From Pseudorhodoferax soli (lineage in GTDB: Bacteria; Pseudomonadota; Gammaproteobacteria; Burkholderiales; Burkholderiaceae_C), in contig NZ_QPJK01000002.1 of the NCBI RefSeq assembly GCF_003337555.1, positions 496,001 to 560,000 of the forward strand: a DNA stretch of 64,000 bases. Reading direction: 5' to 3'. A program made the translations under genes and the position numbers. Of the stretch, positions 9,286-18,213 are shown one piece after another (within the stretch, counting starts at the first letter, position 1; every line of letters begins with the position of its first letter). The notes under the pieces were generated by a model. The model was not told where the DNA came from. It saw only the letters and a program-made list of their open reading frames with translations, and ran no database searches.

Positions 9286-9993
9286 TCAGCCGGCGGGGTT
9301 GTCGCGATGCTCTACACGCGCCTGGGCCTGGCTGACGCGGGCCAGCGCTTCCTCGAAGCTCGTGAACCAGGCCTGCTGCGCGGCCGGCGAGCAGTGCGGG
9401 ATCCAGGTGCGCAGCGTGTCCTCGATGGCACTGCGCATCAACTCGCCGGCCTGCTGGGCCGTGACCGCGGCCGGCAGCGCTGCACATGAGCACCCCATGC
9501 CCTGCAACAGGTCGCCTACCGTGCCCTGCGCCGGGCCGGCCTGCGACGACGCACCCATGCCCGATGCGACGAAACCGGCCGAGGAGTCGTCGAACAGGGC
9601 CAGGTCGGGCCAGGGCGGCACATGCCGGGACAGCGGCTCGCCGGTCATGTCGTCGAACAAGGCCTCCTCGTCACCGGGCGCCAACTCATGCTCGCCCGCG
9701 TCGGACACCAGCAAGGAGAACCGACCGATGCGCAGCACGTCGCCTGCGGCCAGCGCCGCCTCCTCGGCCGTGGCCAGCAGGCCGCCGTTGTGGATGATGG
9801 TGTTCAGGCCCATGTTGACCAGCACGAAGCCGGTCGGCCGCCATTCCACGCGTGCATGCAGGCGCGACACCGAACGCTCTGCATCGCTGAGCACCAGGGT
9901 GTTCTGGGAGGCCCGGCCCAGCGTGCCGCCCTGCGGGCCGAACACCGCCCCAGGGTCGGCGGCACCTTCGATGGACAAGCGCAGTGCCGGCAT
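9286..9993 (-). CDS. FHA-domain protein, unknown role
   Basis: 235 residues. The N-terminal 100 residues form a forkhead-associated domain that binds phosphothreonine peptides: GR at 26-27, the SVSRLH motif at 41-46 with S43 and H46, and N64 before the final strands. The remaining 135 residues match no family I recognise; they include acidic stretches and a segment GTVGDLLQGMGCSCAALP. A helical tail follows. It starts 8 bases after the pgi stop with GAGGA before the ATG, so it is the third gene of tal-pgi-FHA. FHA proteins serve Ser/Thr kinase signalling or type VI secretion; no kinase, phosphatase or T6SS gene is seen nearby. Confidence 0.85.
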   Translation of the reverse strand: MPALRLSIEGAADPGAVFGPQGGTLGRASQNTLVLSDAERSVSRLHARVEWRPTGFVLVNMGLNTIIHNGGLLATAEEAALAAGDVLRIGRFSLLVSDAGEHELAPGDEEALFDDMTGEPLSRHVPPWPDLALFDDSSAGFVASGMGASSQAGPAQGTVGDLLQGMGCSCAALPAAVTAQQAGELMRSAIEDTLRTWIPHCSPAAQQAWFTSFEEALARVSQAQARVEHRDNPAG

Positions 9994-10001
9994 GGTGGTC
10001 C

Positions 10002-11564
10002 TCAGCCGCGCAGGCGCTGCAGCAGGCCGGCGGTGGAGGCGTCCAGCCCGCTGGCGTCGCCACTGGCCAGGCGCGGCTCGATGTCCTTGGCCAACACCTT
10101 GCCCAGTTCCACGCCCCACTGGTCGAAGCTGTTGATCCCCCAGACGGAGCCGCTGGTGAACACACGGTGCTCCTGCAGTGCGACCAGCGCGCCCAGGCTG
10201 CGCGGCGTGAGTTGCTGCAGCAGCAGGAAGCTGCTGGGCCGGTTGCCCGGGAAGTCGCGGTGGCCACCGGCATCGGGCTTGCCCTGCATCAGGGCCTGGG
10301 CCTGGGCCAGCGCGTTGGCCAGCAGCGCGCTCTGGTGGCCCGGCAGGCTGTGGGTGGCCTCGCGCACGGCGATGAACTCGACCGGCACCACATCCGTGCC
10401 CTGGTGCAGCATCTGGAAGTAGGCGTGTTGGCCATTGGTGCCAGGCTCGCCCCAGAGCACCGGCGAGGTGCCGTAGGGCAGCGCGCCGCCACGGCGGTCC
10501 ACCCGCTTGCCGTTGCTCTCCATCTCCAGCTGCTGCAGGTAGGCCGGCAAGCGTGCGAGCGCGCTGTGGTAGGGCGCGATGCTGCGGCTCGTGAAGCCCA
10601 GGAAGTTGCGGTACCAGACATCCAGCAGGCCCAGCCGCGCCGGCAGGTTGGCCTGCAGCGGCGCTTCGCGGAAATGCCGGTCCATGGCGTGGGCGCCGGC
10701 CAGCAGTTCGCGGAAGCGCTCGGCGCCGATGGCGATCGCGATCGGCAGGCCGATCGCGGACCACAGCGAGTAGCGCCCGCCCACCCAGTCCCAGAAGCCG
10801 AAGATGTTGGTGATGCCGAAGGCACGCGCAGCCTCGACGTTGCTCGACAGCGCAGCGAAGTGGCGTGCCACGTCGCTTCCGCCCTCGCGCTGGAACCAGG
10901 CCAGCGCCGAACGCGCGTTGGCCATGGTCTCGGCGGTGGTGAAGGTTTTGGACGCGATGAGGAACAGGCTGCTTTCGGGCTTGAGGCGGCGCAACACGGC
11001 GTCCAGCTCGTGGCCGTCCACATTGCTGACGAAGTGCAGGCGCCGCTCGGGCGCGGCGTAAGCGTCCAGCGCGCGCACCACCATCTGCGGGCCGAGGTCG
11101 GAGCCGCCGATGCCGATGTTGACGATGTCGGTGATCTGGCCGTCGGCGCGCACCCGCTCAGCGTAGGCCAGCATGGCGTCCAGCGTTGCGTGCACCTCGG
11201 CCAGAGCCGCATCCAGGTCGGGCGTGGCCTGCGGCGTGCCGGCCGGCGCGCGCAGCAAGGTGTGCAGCACGGCGCGCTGCTCGGTGTTGTTGATGCGCTC
11301 GCCAGCGAACATGGCGTCGCGGTGCGCCGGCATGCCGGCCTGCTCGGCCAGGTCGAACAGCGCGTTCTCGATGCCGGCGTCGATCCAGTTCTTGGACAGG
11401 TCGGCGAACACCTCGGGTGCTTGCTGGCTGAAGCGCGGCACCCGGCCGGGGTCGTCGGCCAACGCAGCGCGCACGTCGTAGCCCGTCTTCAGGGACTGGC
11501 TCAGTGCGCGCAGCTGGCCCCAGGCGGGCAGCTGGTCGCAGCGGGGTCGGTCGGCCCAAGCCAT
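10002..11564 (-). CDS. pgi: Glucose-6-phosphate isomerase
   Basis: 520 residues. It interconverts glucose-6-phosphate and fructose-6-phosphate in the cytoplasm. Both family signatures are present: the glycine-rich IGIGGSDLGPQMV and NIFGFWDWVGGRYSLWSAIG with the catalytic-region Arg/Glu neighbourhood, plus the C-terminal GINSFDQWGVELGKVLA. QHAYFQMLHQGTDVVPVEF holds the conserved His. The ATG at 11564 lies one base after the tal stop (11566), so the two are translationally coupled; a longer start at 11612 would lie inside tal. In many relatives that use the Entner-Doudoroff route, Pgi mainly works in the gluconeogenic or cycling direction. Confidence 0.96.
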   Translation of the reverse strand: MAWADRPRCDQLPAWGQLRALSQSLKTGYDVRAALADDPGRVPRFSQQAPEVFADLSKNWIDAGIENALFDLAEQAGMPAHRDAMFAGERINNTEQRAVLHTLLRAPAGTPQATPDLDAALAEVHATLDAMLAYAERVRADGQITDIVNIGIGGSDLGPQMVVRALDAYAAPERRLHFVSNVDGHELDAVLRRLKPESSLFLIASKTFTTAETMANARSALAWFQREGGSDVARHFAALSSNVEAARAFGITNIFGFWDWVGGRYSLWSAIGLPIAIAIGAERFRELLAGAHAMDRHFREAPLQANLPARLGLLDVWYRNFLGFTSRSIAPYHSALARLPAYLQQLEMESNGKRVDRRGGALPYGTSPVLWGEPGTNGQHAYFQMLHQGTDVVPVEFIAVREATHSLPGHQSALLANALAQAQALMQGKPDAGGHRDFPGNRPSSFLLLQQLTPRSLGALVALQEHRVFTSGSVWGINSFDQWGVELGKVLAKDIEPRLASGDASGLDASTAGLLQRLRG

Positions 11565-11565
11565 T

Positions 11566-12513
11566 TCAGGCCGCCTGCATGAGCTTTTCGAGCTTGACGG
11601 CGTCCACCGCAAACGCGCGGATGCCCTCGGCCAGCTTCTCGGTGGCCATGGCGTCCTCGTTCAGCGCGTAGCGGAAGCCCGCCTCGTCGTACTGCACGGG
11701 AGCGAGGTCGAGCTTGCCTGCGGCCTCCGCATCCAGCGCCCGCGTGAGCGGCTCTTCGCTGGCTGCCAGCTTGGCCAGCAGGTCGGGGCTGATGGTGAGC
11801 AGGTCGCAACCGGCCAGGGCCGTGATCTGGCCCGTGTTGCGAAAGCTCGCGCCCATCACCTCGGTGGCGATGCCGAAGCGCTTGTAGTACTCGTAGATCT
11901 GGCGCACCGAGCGCACGCCCGGGTCGTTGGCGCCGCTGCTGGCAGCCTCGTCCCACGCGCTGCCAGCGGACTTCTTGTACCAGTCGTAGATGCGGCCGAC
12001 GAAGGGCGAGATCAGCTGCACCTTGGCGGCGCCGCAGGCCACCGCCTGGCAGAACGAGAACAGCAGCGTGAGGTTGGTGCGGATGCCCTTTTTCTCGAGC
12101 TCGGCAGCCGCCTGGATTCCTTCCCAGGTGGAAGCCACCTTGATCAGCACGCGCTCCTTGGCGATGCCTTCGGCCGCGTACAGCGCGATCAGGCGCTCCC
12201 CGCGCGCCACGGTGGCGGCGGTGTCGAAGCTCAGGCGCGCATCGACTTCGGTCGACACGCGGCCCGGGATGATGGCCAGGATCTCGCAGCCGAAACGCAC
12301 GAGCAGCCGGTCCATGACCTCGTCCAGCGCCTTGCCGCGAAAGCGCGCCACGGCATCCTTGAGCAGCGGCGCGTAGTCCGGCTGCTGCACGGCCTTGAGG
12401 ATCAGCGAGGGGTTGGTCGTCGCGTCGGTCGGCTTGTAGGCACCGAGCTGCTTGAAGTCGCCGGTGTCGGCAACGACGGTCGTGAGCGCCTTGAGGGCAT
12501 CGAGTTGGTTCAT
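11566..12513 (-). CDS. tal: Transaldolase
   Basis: 315 residues, the size of the TalB class (about 317). It moves a dihydroxyacetone unit between sedoheptulose-7-phosphate and glyceraldehyde-3-phosphate in the non-oxidative pentose phosphate pathway. The Schiff-base lysine is K125 in [12 protein letters not shown]; the N-terminal [13 protein letters not shown] (about 29-41) and [14 protein letters not shown] are also conserved. The ATG at 12513 gives the standard [11 protein letters not shown]-terminus. First gene of the tal-pgi-FHA unit, divergent from zwf across a 158-base region that carries a HexR-like site. Confidence 0.97.
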   Translation of the reverse strand: MNQLDALKALTTVVADTGDFKQLGAYKPTDATTNPSLILKAVQQPDYAPLLKDAVARFRGKALDEVMDRLLVRFGCEILAIIPGRVSTEVDARLSFDTAATVARGERLIALYAAEGIAKERVLIKVASTWEGIQAAAELEKKGIRTNLTLLFSFCQAVACGAAKVQLISPFVGRIYDWYKKSAGSAWDEAASSGANDPGVRSVRQIYEYYKRFGIATEVMGASFRNTGQITALAGCDLLTISPDLLAKLAASEEPLTRALDAEAAGKLDLAPVQYDEAGFRYALNEDAMATEKLAEGIRAFAVDAVKLEKLMQAA

Positions 12514-12628
12514 GGCGGGTGGCAAGGCTATTGCAAGGGATGGCAAGGTGCGCAAAGGATACGGCAAGCACACACGGGGCCAGGTCAGCGAAGGCCGCAT
12601 CGCGCAGCGCGAGCAGTATGCCCGACCA

Positions 12629-12643
12629 TGAAACTAAGTTACA
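12629..12643 (+). promoter_or_regulatory. HexR-like operator between tal and zwf
   Basis: TGAAACTAAGTTACA is a 15-bp palindrome with a central base and one mismatched pair. It closely resembles the known gammaproteobacterial HexR site (TGTAAT-type halves around a central base). It lies 28 bases upstream of the zwf ATG, and hexR is the second gene of that transcript. HexR is released by 2-keto-3-deoxy-6-phosphogluconate in characterised species. Match is seen; binding is inferred. Confidence 0.65.
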
Positions 12644-12671
12644 GTCCCACCCACCTTTTCATGTAACAACC

Positions 12672-14135
12672 ATGAGCTTCGACCTTGTTCTTTTCGGCGG
12701 CACCGGCGATCTGGCCTGGCGCAAGCTGATGCCTGCCCTGTTCCAGTCCTTCCGCCACGGCACCCTGCCGGCCAATGGCCGCATCATCGGCGTGGCCCGC
12801 GACGACCTCAGCGACGACGACTACCGCGCGCTGATCGGGTCGCGCTTCGATGCCGTGGAGGGTGACAAGCGCCCCAACGTCGAGGAGTTCAAGCGCTTCG
12901 CCGAGCTGCTGCACTACCAGCGCGTGGACCTGTCCAAGCCGCAGGACTTCGCGGCGCTGGCCGACACGCTGCTGGCGCGCGATGCCGATTCGCTCGTGAT
13001 GTACGTGGCGACCGCGCCTGCTCTCTTCACGCAGGTGGTCGAGCAGATCGCCGCGGCCAAGCTCAACGGGCCCAAGACGCGCGTGGTGCTAGAAAAACCG
13101 CTGGGCCACGACCTGGCCTCCAACCGCGCCATCAACCAGGCCGTGGGCAGCGTGCTGGCCGAGAATCAGGTGTTCCGCATCGACCACTACCTGGGCAAGC
13201 CCTCGGTGCAGAACCTGTTCGCCATGCGCTTCGGCAATGCGCTGTTCGAGCCGGTCTGGCGCCGCGAGTACATCGCCAACATCCAGATCACCATCGCCGA
13301 AGACCTGGGCGTCGAAAAACGCGGCGCCTTCTACGACCAGACCGGCGCGCTGCGCGACATGGTGCAGAACCACGCGCTGCAGCTGGTCTGCGCCATCGCG
13401 ATGGAGCCGCCCATCAACGCCCACGCCGACGCGATCCGCGACGAGAAGCTCAAGGTGCTGCGCTCGCTCAAGCGCTGGAACCCTGAAACGCTGGGCCTGC
13501 ACACCGTGCGTGGCCAGTACGCGGCAGGCACCGCGTATGGCGCGCGCGTGCCGGGCTACCTGGAAGAGCCCGGTGTCGATCCGGAAAGCCGCACCGAGAC
13601 CTTCGTCGCGCTGCGCACCGAGATCGAGAACTGGCGCTGGGCCGGCGTGCCCTTCTATATCCGCACCGGCAAGCGGCTGTCTTCGCGCGATGCGCGCATC
13701 GAGGTCAACTTCAAGCCCACGCCGCATGCGATCTACGACACGCCGCAGGGCAGCTTCAACCGGCTGGTCATCAACCTGCAGCCCAAGGACGGGCTGGAGC
13801 TGCACCTGATGGCCCAGGGCCAGGGCAGCCGCAAGCGCAGCGGCCGCGCCGAGCAGTTGGCGCCGGTGCAGGCCGACCTGGACTTCGACAAGCGCTTCGG
13901 CAGCGAGCGCGTGGGCGCCTACGAACGCCTGCTGCTCGACGTGCTGGACGGCCGGCTCAACCTGTTCGTGCGCAGCGACGAGCAGGAGGCGGCCTGGCGC
14001 TGGGTCGAACCCATCCTGGAGTACTGGAAGAACGAGAGCCGCCCGCCGCGCAGCTACGCCGCCGGCACCTGGGGACCGAGCGCGTCCAGCGCCATGATCG
14101 CGCGAGACGGCTTCTACTGGAGCGAGGAAGCCTGA
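12672..14135 (+). CDS. zwf: Glucose-6-phosphate 1-dehydrogenase
   Basis: 487 residues. It oxidises glucose-6-phosphate to 6-phosphogluconolactone with NAD(P)+, feeding the pentose phosphate and Entner-Doudoroff routes. The nucleotide-binding loop FGGTGDLAWRKLMPAL starts at residue 8, the substrate-binding signature RIDHYLGK is at 169-176, and the conserved GVEKRGAFYDQTGALRDMVQ follows. The ATG at 12672 gives MSFDLVLFGG; an upstream in-frame start would run through the operator. The C-terminal WGPSASSAMIARDGFYW is typical. hexR starts 5 bases after the stop. Confidence 0.97.
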   Translation: MSFDLVLFGGTGDLAWRKLMPALFQSFRHGTLPANGRIIGVARDDLSDDDYRALIGSRFDAVEGDKRPNVEEFKRFAELLHYQRVDLSKPQDFAALADTLLARDADSLVMYVATAPALFTQVVEQIAAAKLNGPKTRVVLEKPLGHDLASNRAINQAVGSVLAENQVFRIDHYLGKPSVQNLFAMRFGNALFEPVWRREYIANIQITIAEDLGVEKRGAFYDQTGALRDMVQNHALQLVCAIAMEPPINAHADAIRDEKLKVLRSLKRWNPETLGLHTVRGQYAAGTAYGARVPGYLEEPGVDPESRTETFVALRTEIENWRWAGVPFYIRTGKRLSSRDARIEVNFKPTPHAIYDTPQGSFNRLVINLQPKDGLELHLMAQGQGSRKRSGRAEQLAPVQADLDFDKRFGSERVGAYERLLLDVLDGRLNLFVRSDEQEAAWRWVEPILEYWKNESRPPRSYAAGTWGPSASSAMIARDGFYWSEEA

Positions 14136-14140
14136 TCGCC

Positions 14141-14989
14141 ATGCTCGAGCGGATCCGCGCCTGTCTGCCCTCGCTGGCGCCCGCCGAGCAGCGCGTCGCC
14201 AAGCTGGTGCTGAACGACCCGCGGGTGTTCGCTTCGCTGCCGGTCGGCGAACTGGCGGAGATGGCCCACGTCAGCAAGCCCACGGTGGTGCGTTTTTGCC
14301 GCAGCGTGGGCTACGACGGGCTGGTGGATTTCAAGCTCAAGCTGGCCGGCAGCGTGAGCGAGGGCGTGCCCTTCATCCACCGCTCGGTGGACATGGACGA
14401 CAAGACCGGCGACGTGATGGTCAAGGTCATCGACAACACCGTGGCGGCCTTCCTCAAGTACCGCAACGATGCGGGCGTCGGCGCCATCGAGAGGGCGGTA
14501 ACCGTGCTGGCCGCCACGCACGAAACCGGCCGGCGCGTGGAGTTCTACGGCGTGGGCAACTCGGGCATCGTGGCCCAGGACGCGCAGCACAAGTTCTTCC
14601 GGCTGGGCGTCAACACCATCAGCTACAGCGACGGCCACATGCAGGTCATGGCGGCCTCGATGCTGCGCGCGGGCGACTGCGTGCTGGTCATCTCCAACTC
14701 GGGCCGCACGCGCGACCTCATGGACGCCTGCGACATCGCGCAGCGCAAGGGCGCCACGGTCATCGTGCTGACCGCCAGCGGCTCGCCACTGGCCGTGGCC
14801 GGCAACATCCACCTGGCGGCGGACCACCCGGAGGGCTACGACCGCTACAGCCCCATGGTGTCGCGGCTGCTGCACCTCATGGTGATCGACATCCTGGCCA
14901 CCTGCGTGGCGCTGCGCATCGGCGGCGCGCGCCTGCAGCCGCTGCTGCAGGACATCAAGGACAACCTGCGCAGCAAGCGCTACACCTGA
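14141..14989 (+). CDS. hexR: RpiR-family transcriptional regulator HexR
   Basis: 282 residues: an N-terminal RpiR helix-turn-helix (residues 1-77, with MAHVSKPTVVRFCRSVGYDG as the recognition part) and a C-terminal SIS sugar-phosphate domain (about 120-260, GVGNSGIVAQDAQHKF and VLVISNSGRTRDL). In characterised proteobacteria HexR represses zwf and Entner-Doudoroff genes and responds to KDPG. Its position directly behind zwf (5-base gap) and the palindrome upstream of zwf fit autoregulation. RpiR paralogues exist, but context makes HexR the best name. Confidence 0.9.
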   Translation: MLERIRACLPSLAPAEQRVAKLVLNDPRVFASLPVGELAEMAHVSKPTVVRFCRSVGYDGLVDFKLKLAGSVSEGVPFIHRSVDMDDKTGDVMVKVIDNTVAAFLKYRNDAGVGAIERAVTVLAATHETGRRVEFYGVGNSGIVAQDAQHKFFRLGVNTISYSDGHMQVMAASMLRAGDCVLVISNSGRTRDLMDACDIAQRKGATVIVLTASGSPLAVAGNIHLAADHPEGYDRYSPMVSRLLHLMVIDILATCVALRIGGARLQPLLQDIKDNLRSKRYT

Positions 14990-15021
14990 GCGCCCGCCAG
15001 CCAAGCGGCTGCAGCGCGGCA

Positions 15022-15051
15022 CATGCTGATAAGGAAGCTGTATCAAGCATG
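15022..15051. repeat. AT-richer inverted repeat between hexR and the amidase gene
   Basis: Arms at 15022-15031 (CATGCTGATA) and 15041-15051 (TATCAAGCATG) pair except for one bulged A. There is no T-tract. It is followed by TTGATCAA (15059-15066 region). The element could end the zwf-hexR message or be a degenerate copy of a dispersed palindromic repeat; a genome comparison would tell. Confidence 0.4.
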
Positions 15052-15093
15052 CTCAGAATTGATCAATAGCGGCGCAGGGCATGCCTGCCTACG

Positions 15094-16446
15094 ATGCCCG
15101 CCATGAACGCTGACACCCTCCCCCCGCCTTTCCCCCCCTTGGCCGAACTCGCAAGCGCACTGCGCGACGGCACCATCACATCGCAGTCGCTCACGCAGGA
15201 ATGCCTGCAGCGCATCACGGCCCACGACGGACACTGCAAAAGCTTCCTCGCCGTCTACCCCCAGGAGGCGCTGGCCGCCGCCGCACGCGCCGACGAGGAA
15301 TTGCGCGCCGGCCACGACCGCGGGCCGCTGCACGGCATCCCGGTGGCGCTGAAGGACCTCGTGGACATCGAAGGCAAGCCGACGACGGCAGGCTCGCCCT
15401 TGCTGGCGGGCAACACCGCGCGGCAGGACGCCGCTATCGTGCGGCGCATCGCCGAGGCCGGCGGCATCGTCGTCGGCAAGACGCACCTCGTCCAGTTCGC
15501 GCTCGGCGCCTGGGGCACGAACCCGCACATGGGCACGCCGCGCAACCCCTGCGGCCGACCGGACGCGGTGCTGGCGCCAGGTGGCTCCAGCAGCGGCTCG
15601 GCGGTGGCCGTGGCGGCGCACCTCGTGCCCTGGGCCGTGGGCTCGGACACCGGTGGCTCCGTCCGCGTGCCGGCCGCGTTCTGCGGCATCGTCGGCTTCA
15701 AGCCCACCATCGACGCACTGCCGCGCACGGGCGTCTACGCACTGAGCAAGACGCTGGACAGCCTCGGCCTGCTGGTCAGCTCGGTCGACGACGCCCGCCT
15801 GTGCTTTGAGGCACTGGCCGGCGCCCCGGCCGCAACGGCCGCCTCCGGCCGGCGCCTCGGCGTGCTGGAACCGGCCGAGCTGGCAGCGCTGGAACCGGCG
15901 TTGGCCCGCAGCCTGGCGGACCTGCTGCGCCGGCTGGAGCGGGCGGGGTGGACCCTGGTGCCGTTCCGGTTCCCGGCCCCGCTGGCCGAGTTCAAGGAGC
16001 CGACCAACGCCATCATGATCACCGAGGGCGCCTGGGTGAACGCCCGTTTCCTGGACGATCCCGACGCGCCGATCGACCCGGCCGTGCGCCCACGCCTGGT
16101 GGCCGCGCGCGCCACACCGGCCATGGAGTACCTGCAGGCCCAGGCGACGGCTGCGCAATGGCAGCAGCACTTCGCCGCCGAGATGGACCGCCTGGACCTG
16201 GCCGCTTTGGCGATGCCGGTCACGGCGATGGCGGCGCCGCGCCTGCAGGACATCGACCACGGCATGGCGCCCGTGCATTTCACGCGGCCCATCAACCTGC
16301 TGGCGCTGTGCGGCATCGCGCTGCCGGCCGGTCAGGACGATGAGGACCGGCCGATCGGGCTGCAGCTGGTCGGCCGGGCCGGCGCCGACCATGCGCTGCT
16401 GCGCGTGGCCCAAGCCGCAGTGGCCGACCTGGGAGCGCCGCTGTGA
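15094..16446 (+). CDS. Amidase signature family hydrolase
   Basis: 450 residues (447 if the ATG at 15103 is used). Amidase-signature enzymes hydrolyse C-N bonds with a Ser-cisSer-Lys triad. Seen here: lysine K87 in VALKDLVD, the GGSSSGSAVAVAA loop (163-175) with the cis-Ser, and the nucleophile S189 in GSDTGGSVRVPA. The length and single domain fit stand-alone amidases rather than GatA, and no gatB or gatC is adjacent. The stop overlaps a GTG start candidate of the Bug receptor gene, which suggests that the amidase acts on the compound that receptor captures. Substrate unknown. Confidence 0.88.
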   Translation: MPAMNADTLPPPFPPLAELASALRDGTITSQSLTQECLQRITAHDGHCKSFLAVYPQEALAAAARADEELRAGHDRGPLHGIPVALKDLVDIEGKPTTAGSPLLAGNTARQDAAIVRRIAEAGGIVVGKTHLVQFALGAWGTNPHMGTPRNPCGRPDAVLAPGGSSSGSAVAVAAHLVPWAVGSDTGGSVRVPAAFCGIVGFKPTIDALPRTGVYALSKTLDSLGLLVSSVDDARLCFEALAGAPAATAASGRRLGVLEPAELAALEPALARSLADLLRRLERAGWTLVPFRFPAPLAEFKEPTNAIMITEGAWVNARFLDDPDAPIDPAVRPRLVAARATPAMEYLQAQATAAQWQQHFAAEMDRLDLAALAMPVTAMAAPRLQDIDHGMAPVHFTRPINLLALCGIALPAGQDDEDRPIGLQLVGRAGADHALLRVAQAAVADLGAPL

Positions 16447-16523
16447 ACGGCGCCCTCGCCCTTCACCCCGTGCGCCATGGCCTTCGCCGTCGCTTCCGCG
16501 ATGGCCTGCAGCGCGGGCTGCCC

Positions 16524-17525
16524 GTGCCGTCGCCCCTTGGCCCGACCAGCACGAAGACCTCTTTCAAACAGCTGCTGTGCGTGCTCTCGCTCGCGCTGTC
16601 GGGCCTGGCCGGCGCGACGGACTACCCCGACAAGCCCGTGCGCATCGTCGTGCCCTACCCGCCCGGCGGCGCCTCGGACACCGTGGCACGCTTGGTCGGC
16701 CAGCAACTGGCACAGCGCCTCGGCCAGCCTGTGCTGGTCGAGAACAAGCCCGGCGCGACCGAGCAGATCGGTGCTGGCTTCGTCGCCAAGAGCAAGGCGG
16801 ACGGCTACACGCTGCTGCTTGCGTCCACCGCGGGCCTGTCGGTCAATCCCACGCTCTACAAGGGCCGGCTGGCCTACGACGCGCAGAAGGACTTCGCCCC
16901 GCTCGCCATGCTGGTCACGCTGCCCAGCATCGTGATGGTCCACCCCGCGTTGCCGGTGCGCACGTTCGCCGAACTCACGGCCCACCTGCGTGCCGCGCCG
17001 AGCGCGGTGAGCTATGCCTCCAGTGGTGCCGGCAATCCCAGCCACCTGGGCATGGAGCTGTACAAGCGCCTCGCGACGCTGGACCTCACGCACGTACCGT
17101 ACAAGGGCGGGGCGCCGGCGCTGCAGGACCTCATGTCGGGCCAGGTGCAGGTGATGATGGCGATCGGCCCCGAGTCCATGCCCATGGCCACGGTGGGCAA
17201 GCTGCGTGCCCTCGCGGTGACGACAGCGAAGCGCTCCCCAGCCTACCCGGGCCTGCCGACCGTTGCGGAAACACCCGGCTTCGCCAACTTCGAACTCCTG
17301 CATTGGTTCGGCCTGCTGGCACCCGCCGGCACGCCCACGGCTGTCGTGGCGCAGTTGAACCAGCGCGTCAATGAGATCCTGCACGACCCGGCTGTGAAAG
17401 CCCGGTTGACGGAACTGGGCATGGACATCGAAGGCGGCCCTCCGCAGAAGCTGGCGGACACCATGCAGCGCGACCGGCTCAAGTGGGAGAAGGTCATCAC
17501 CGACGCCAACATCCGCATCGACTGA
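16524..17525 (+). CDS. Bug/TctC-family tripartite tricarboxylate transporter receptor
   Basis: A periplasmic binding protein of the Bug family, very numerous in Burkholderiales. From the GTG at 16524 it has 333 residues with a signal peptide (KQLLCVLSLALSGLAGA) followed by the mature start TDYPDKPVRIVVPYPPGG, the family hallmark. The PGGASDTVARLV loop binds carboxylates in characterised members. An upstream GTG at 16443 overlaps the amidase stop (GTGA) but would add a 27-residue Arg-rich extension in front of the signal, so I prefer 16524. No TctA or TctB membrane subunits are nearby; it must use subunits encoded elsewhere or serve only in sensing. Confidence 0.88.
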   Translation: MPSPLGPTSTKTSFKQLLCVLSLALSGLAGATDYPDKPVRIVVPYPPGGASDTVARLVGQQLAQRLGQPVLVENKPGATEQIGAGFVAKSKADGYTLLLASTAGLSVNPTLYKGRLAYDAQKDFAPLAMLVTLPSIVMVHPALPVRTFAELTAHLRAAPSAVSYASSGAGNPSHLGMELYKRLATLDLTHVPYKGGAPALQDLMSGQVQVMMAIGPESMPMATVGKLRALAVTTAKRSPAYPGLPTVAETPGFANFELLHWFGLLAPAGTPTAVVAQLNQRVNEILHDPAVKARLTELGMDIEGGPPQKLADTMQRDRLKWEKVITDANIRID

Positions 17526-17544
17526 ACAGGCAGGAGCAGACACC

Positions 17545-18213
17545 ATGGTTTTCACTGGAACCGGCATCCTGATCTCGTCGATGGAGGTGCTGCCGCACGA
17601 AGACGCGGACTTCAACACCTGGAACGACGTCGAACACATGGCCGAACGCGTGGCAATCCCCGGCTTCCTGGACGGCCGCCGCTACGCATCGGTCGACGCG
17701 CCGACGCGCTACCTGCAGATCTACAACACGGTGGATGTGGGCGTGCTGGACGGCCCGGCCTACCGCGCAGCGCTGGCGAACCAGACCGACTGGTCGATGC
17801 ACCACATCACGCGCTTCATCGGCCCCACACGGGTGGTCGGCCGCCTCGTGCACAGCCGGGGAAGCGTGCGCGGCGTCGCCGTGCTGCTGCTGCGGCTGCG
17901 CCCGACCGGCGCGCCCGCCATGCTGCCGGCGCTGGCGGGGCTGCTGAACCTGATGCAGCAACCGGGGGCCGGGTCCATCCACTTCGTGGAAGCCGAGCCG
18001 CGGCTGTCGCGCCCCGTCACGGCCGACGACAGCTACGTGGGTGGCCAGGACTGCTATGTGGTGCTCGAATGCACCAGCGTGCCGGCGGCTGAGCGCATCG
18101 TGGCCGCACTGCCGCGGCCAGCGCCCGCCTACGGCCAGCTCGTCAGCGCACGCGTGTACCAGTACCGCATGGATGTCAGCGCAGCGGCGCTGGCGGCATC
18201 CGCGGGAGCCTAG
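17545..18213 (+). CDS. Conserved hypothetical protein, DUF4286-like
   Basis: 222 residues. The N-terminal half contains WNDVEHMAERVAIPGFLDGRRYAS, a pattern seen in DUF4286/EthD-like ferredoxin-fold proteins, which form dimeric alpha-beta barrels. A second, weaker copy of the fold may follow (residues 110-205). No signal peptide or membrane segment. It follows the Bug gene by 19 bases and probably belongs to the amidase-Bug unit. Its stop overlaps the stop of the convergent dppF-like gene by 4 bases. The family call is by pattern memory and is moderate; the catalytic or binding role is not known. Confidence 0.6.
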   Translation: MVFTGTGILISSMEVLPHEDADFNTWNDVEHMAERVAIPGFLDGRRYASVDAPTRYLQIYNTVDVGVLDGPAYRAALANQTDWSMHHITRFIGPTRVVGRLVHSRGSVRGVAVLLLRLRPTGAPAMLPALAGLLNLMQQPGAGSIHFVEAEPRLSRPVTADDSYVGGQDCYVVLECTSVPAAERIVAALPRPAPAYGQLVSARVYQYRMDVSAAALAASAGA

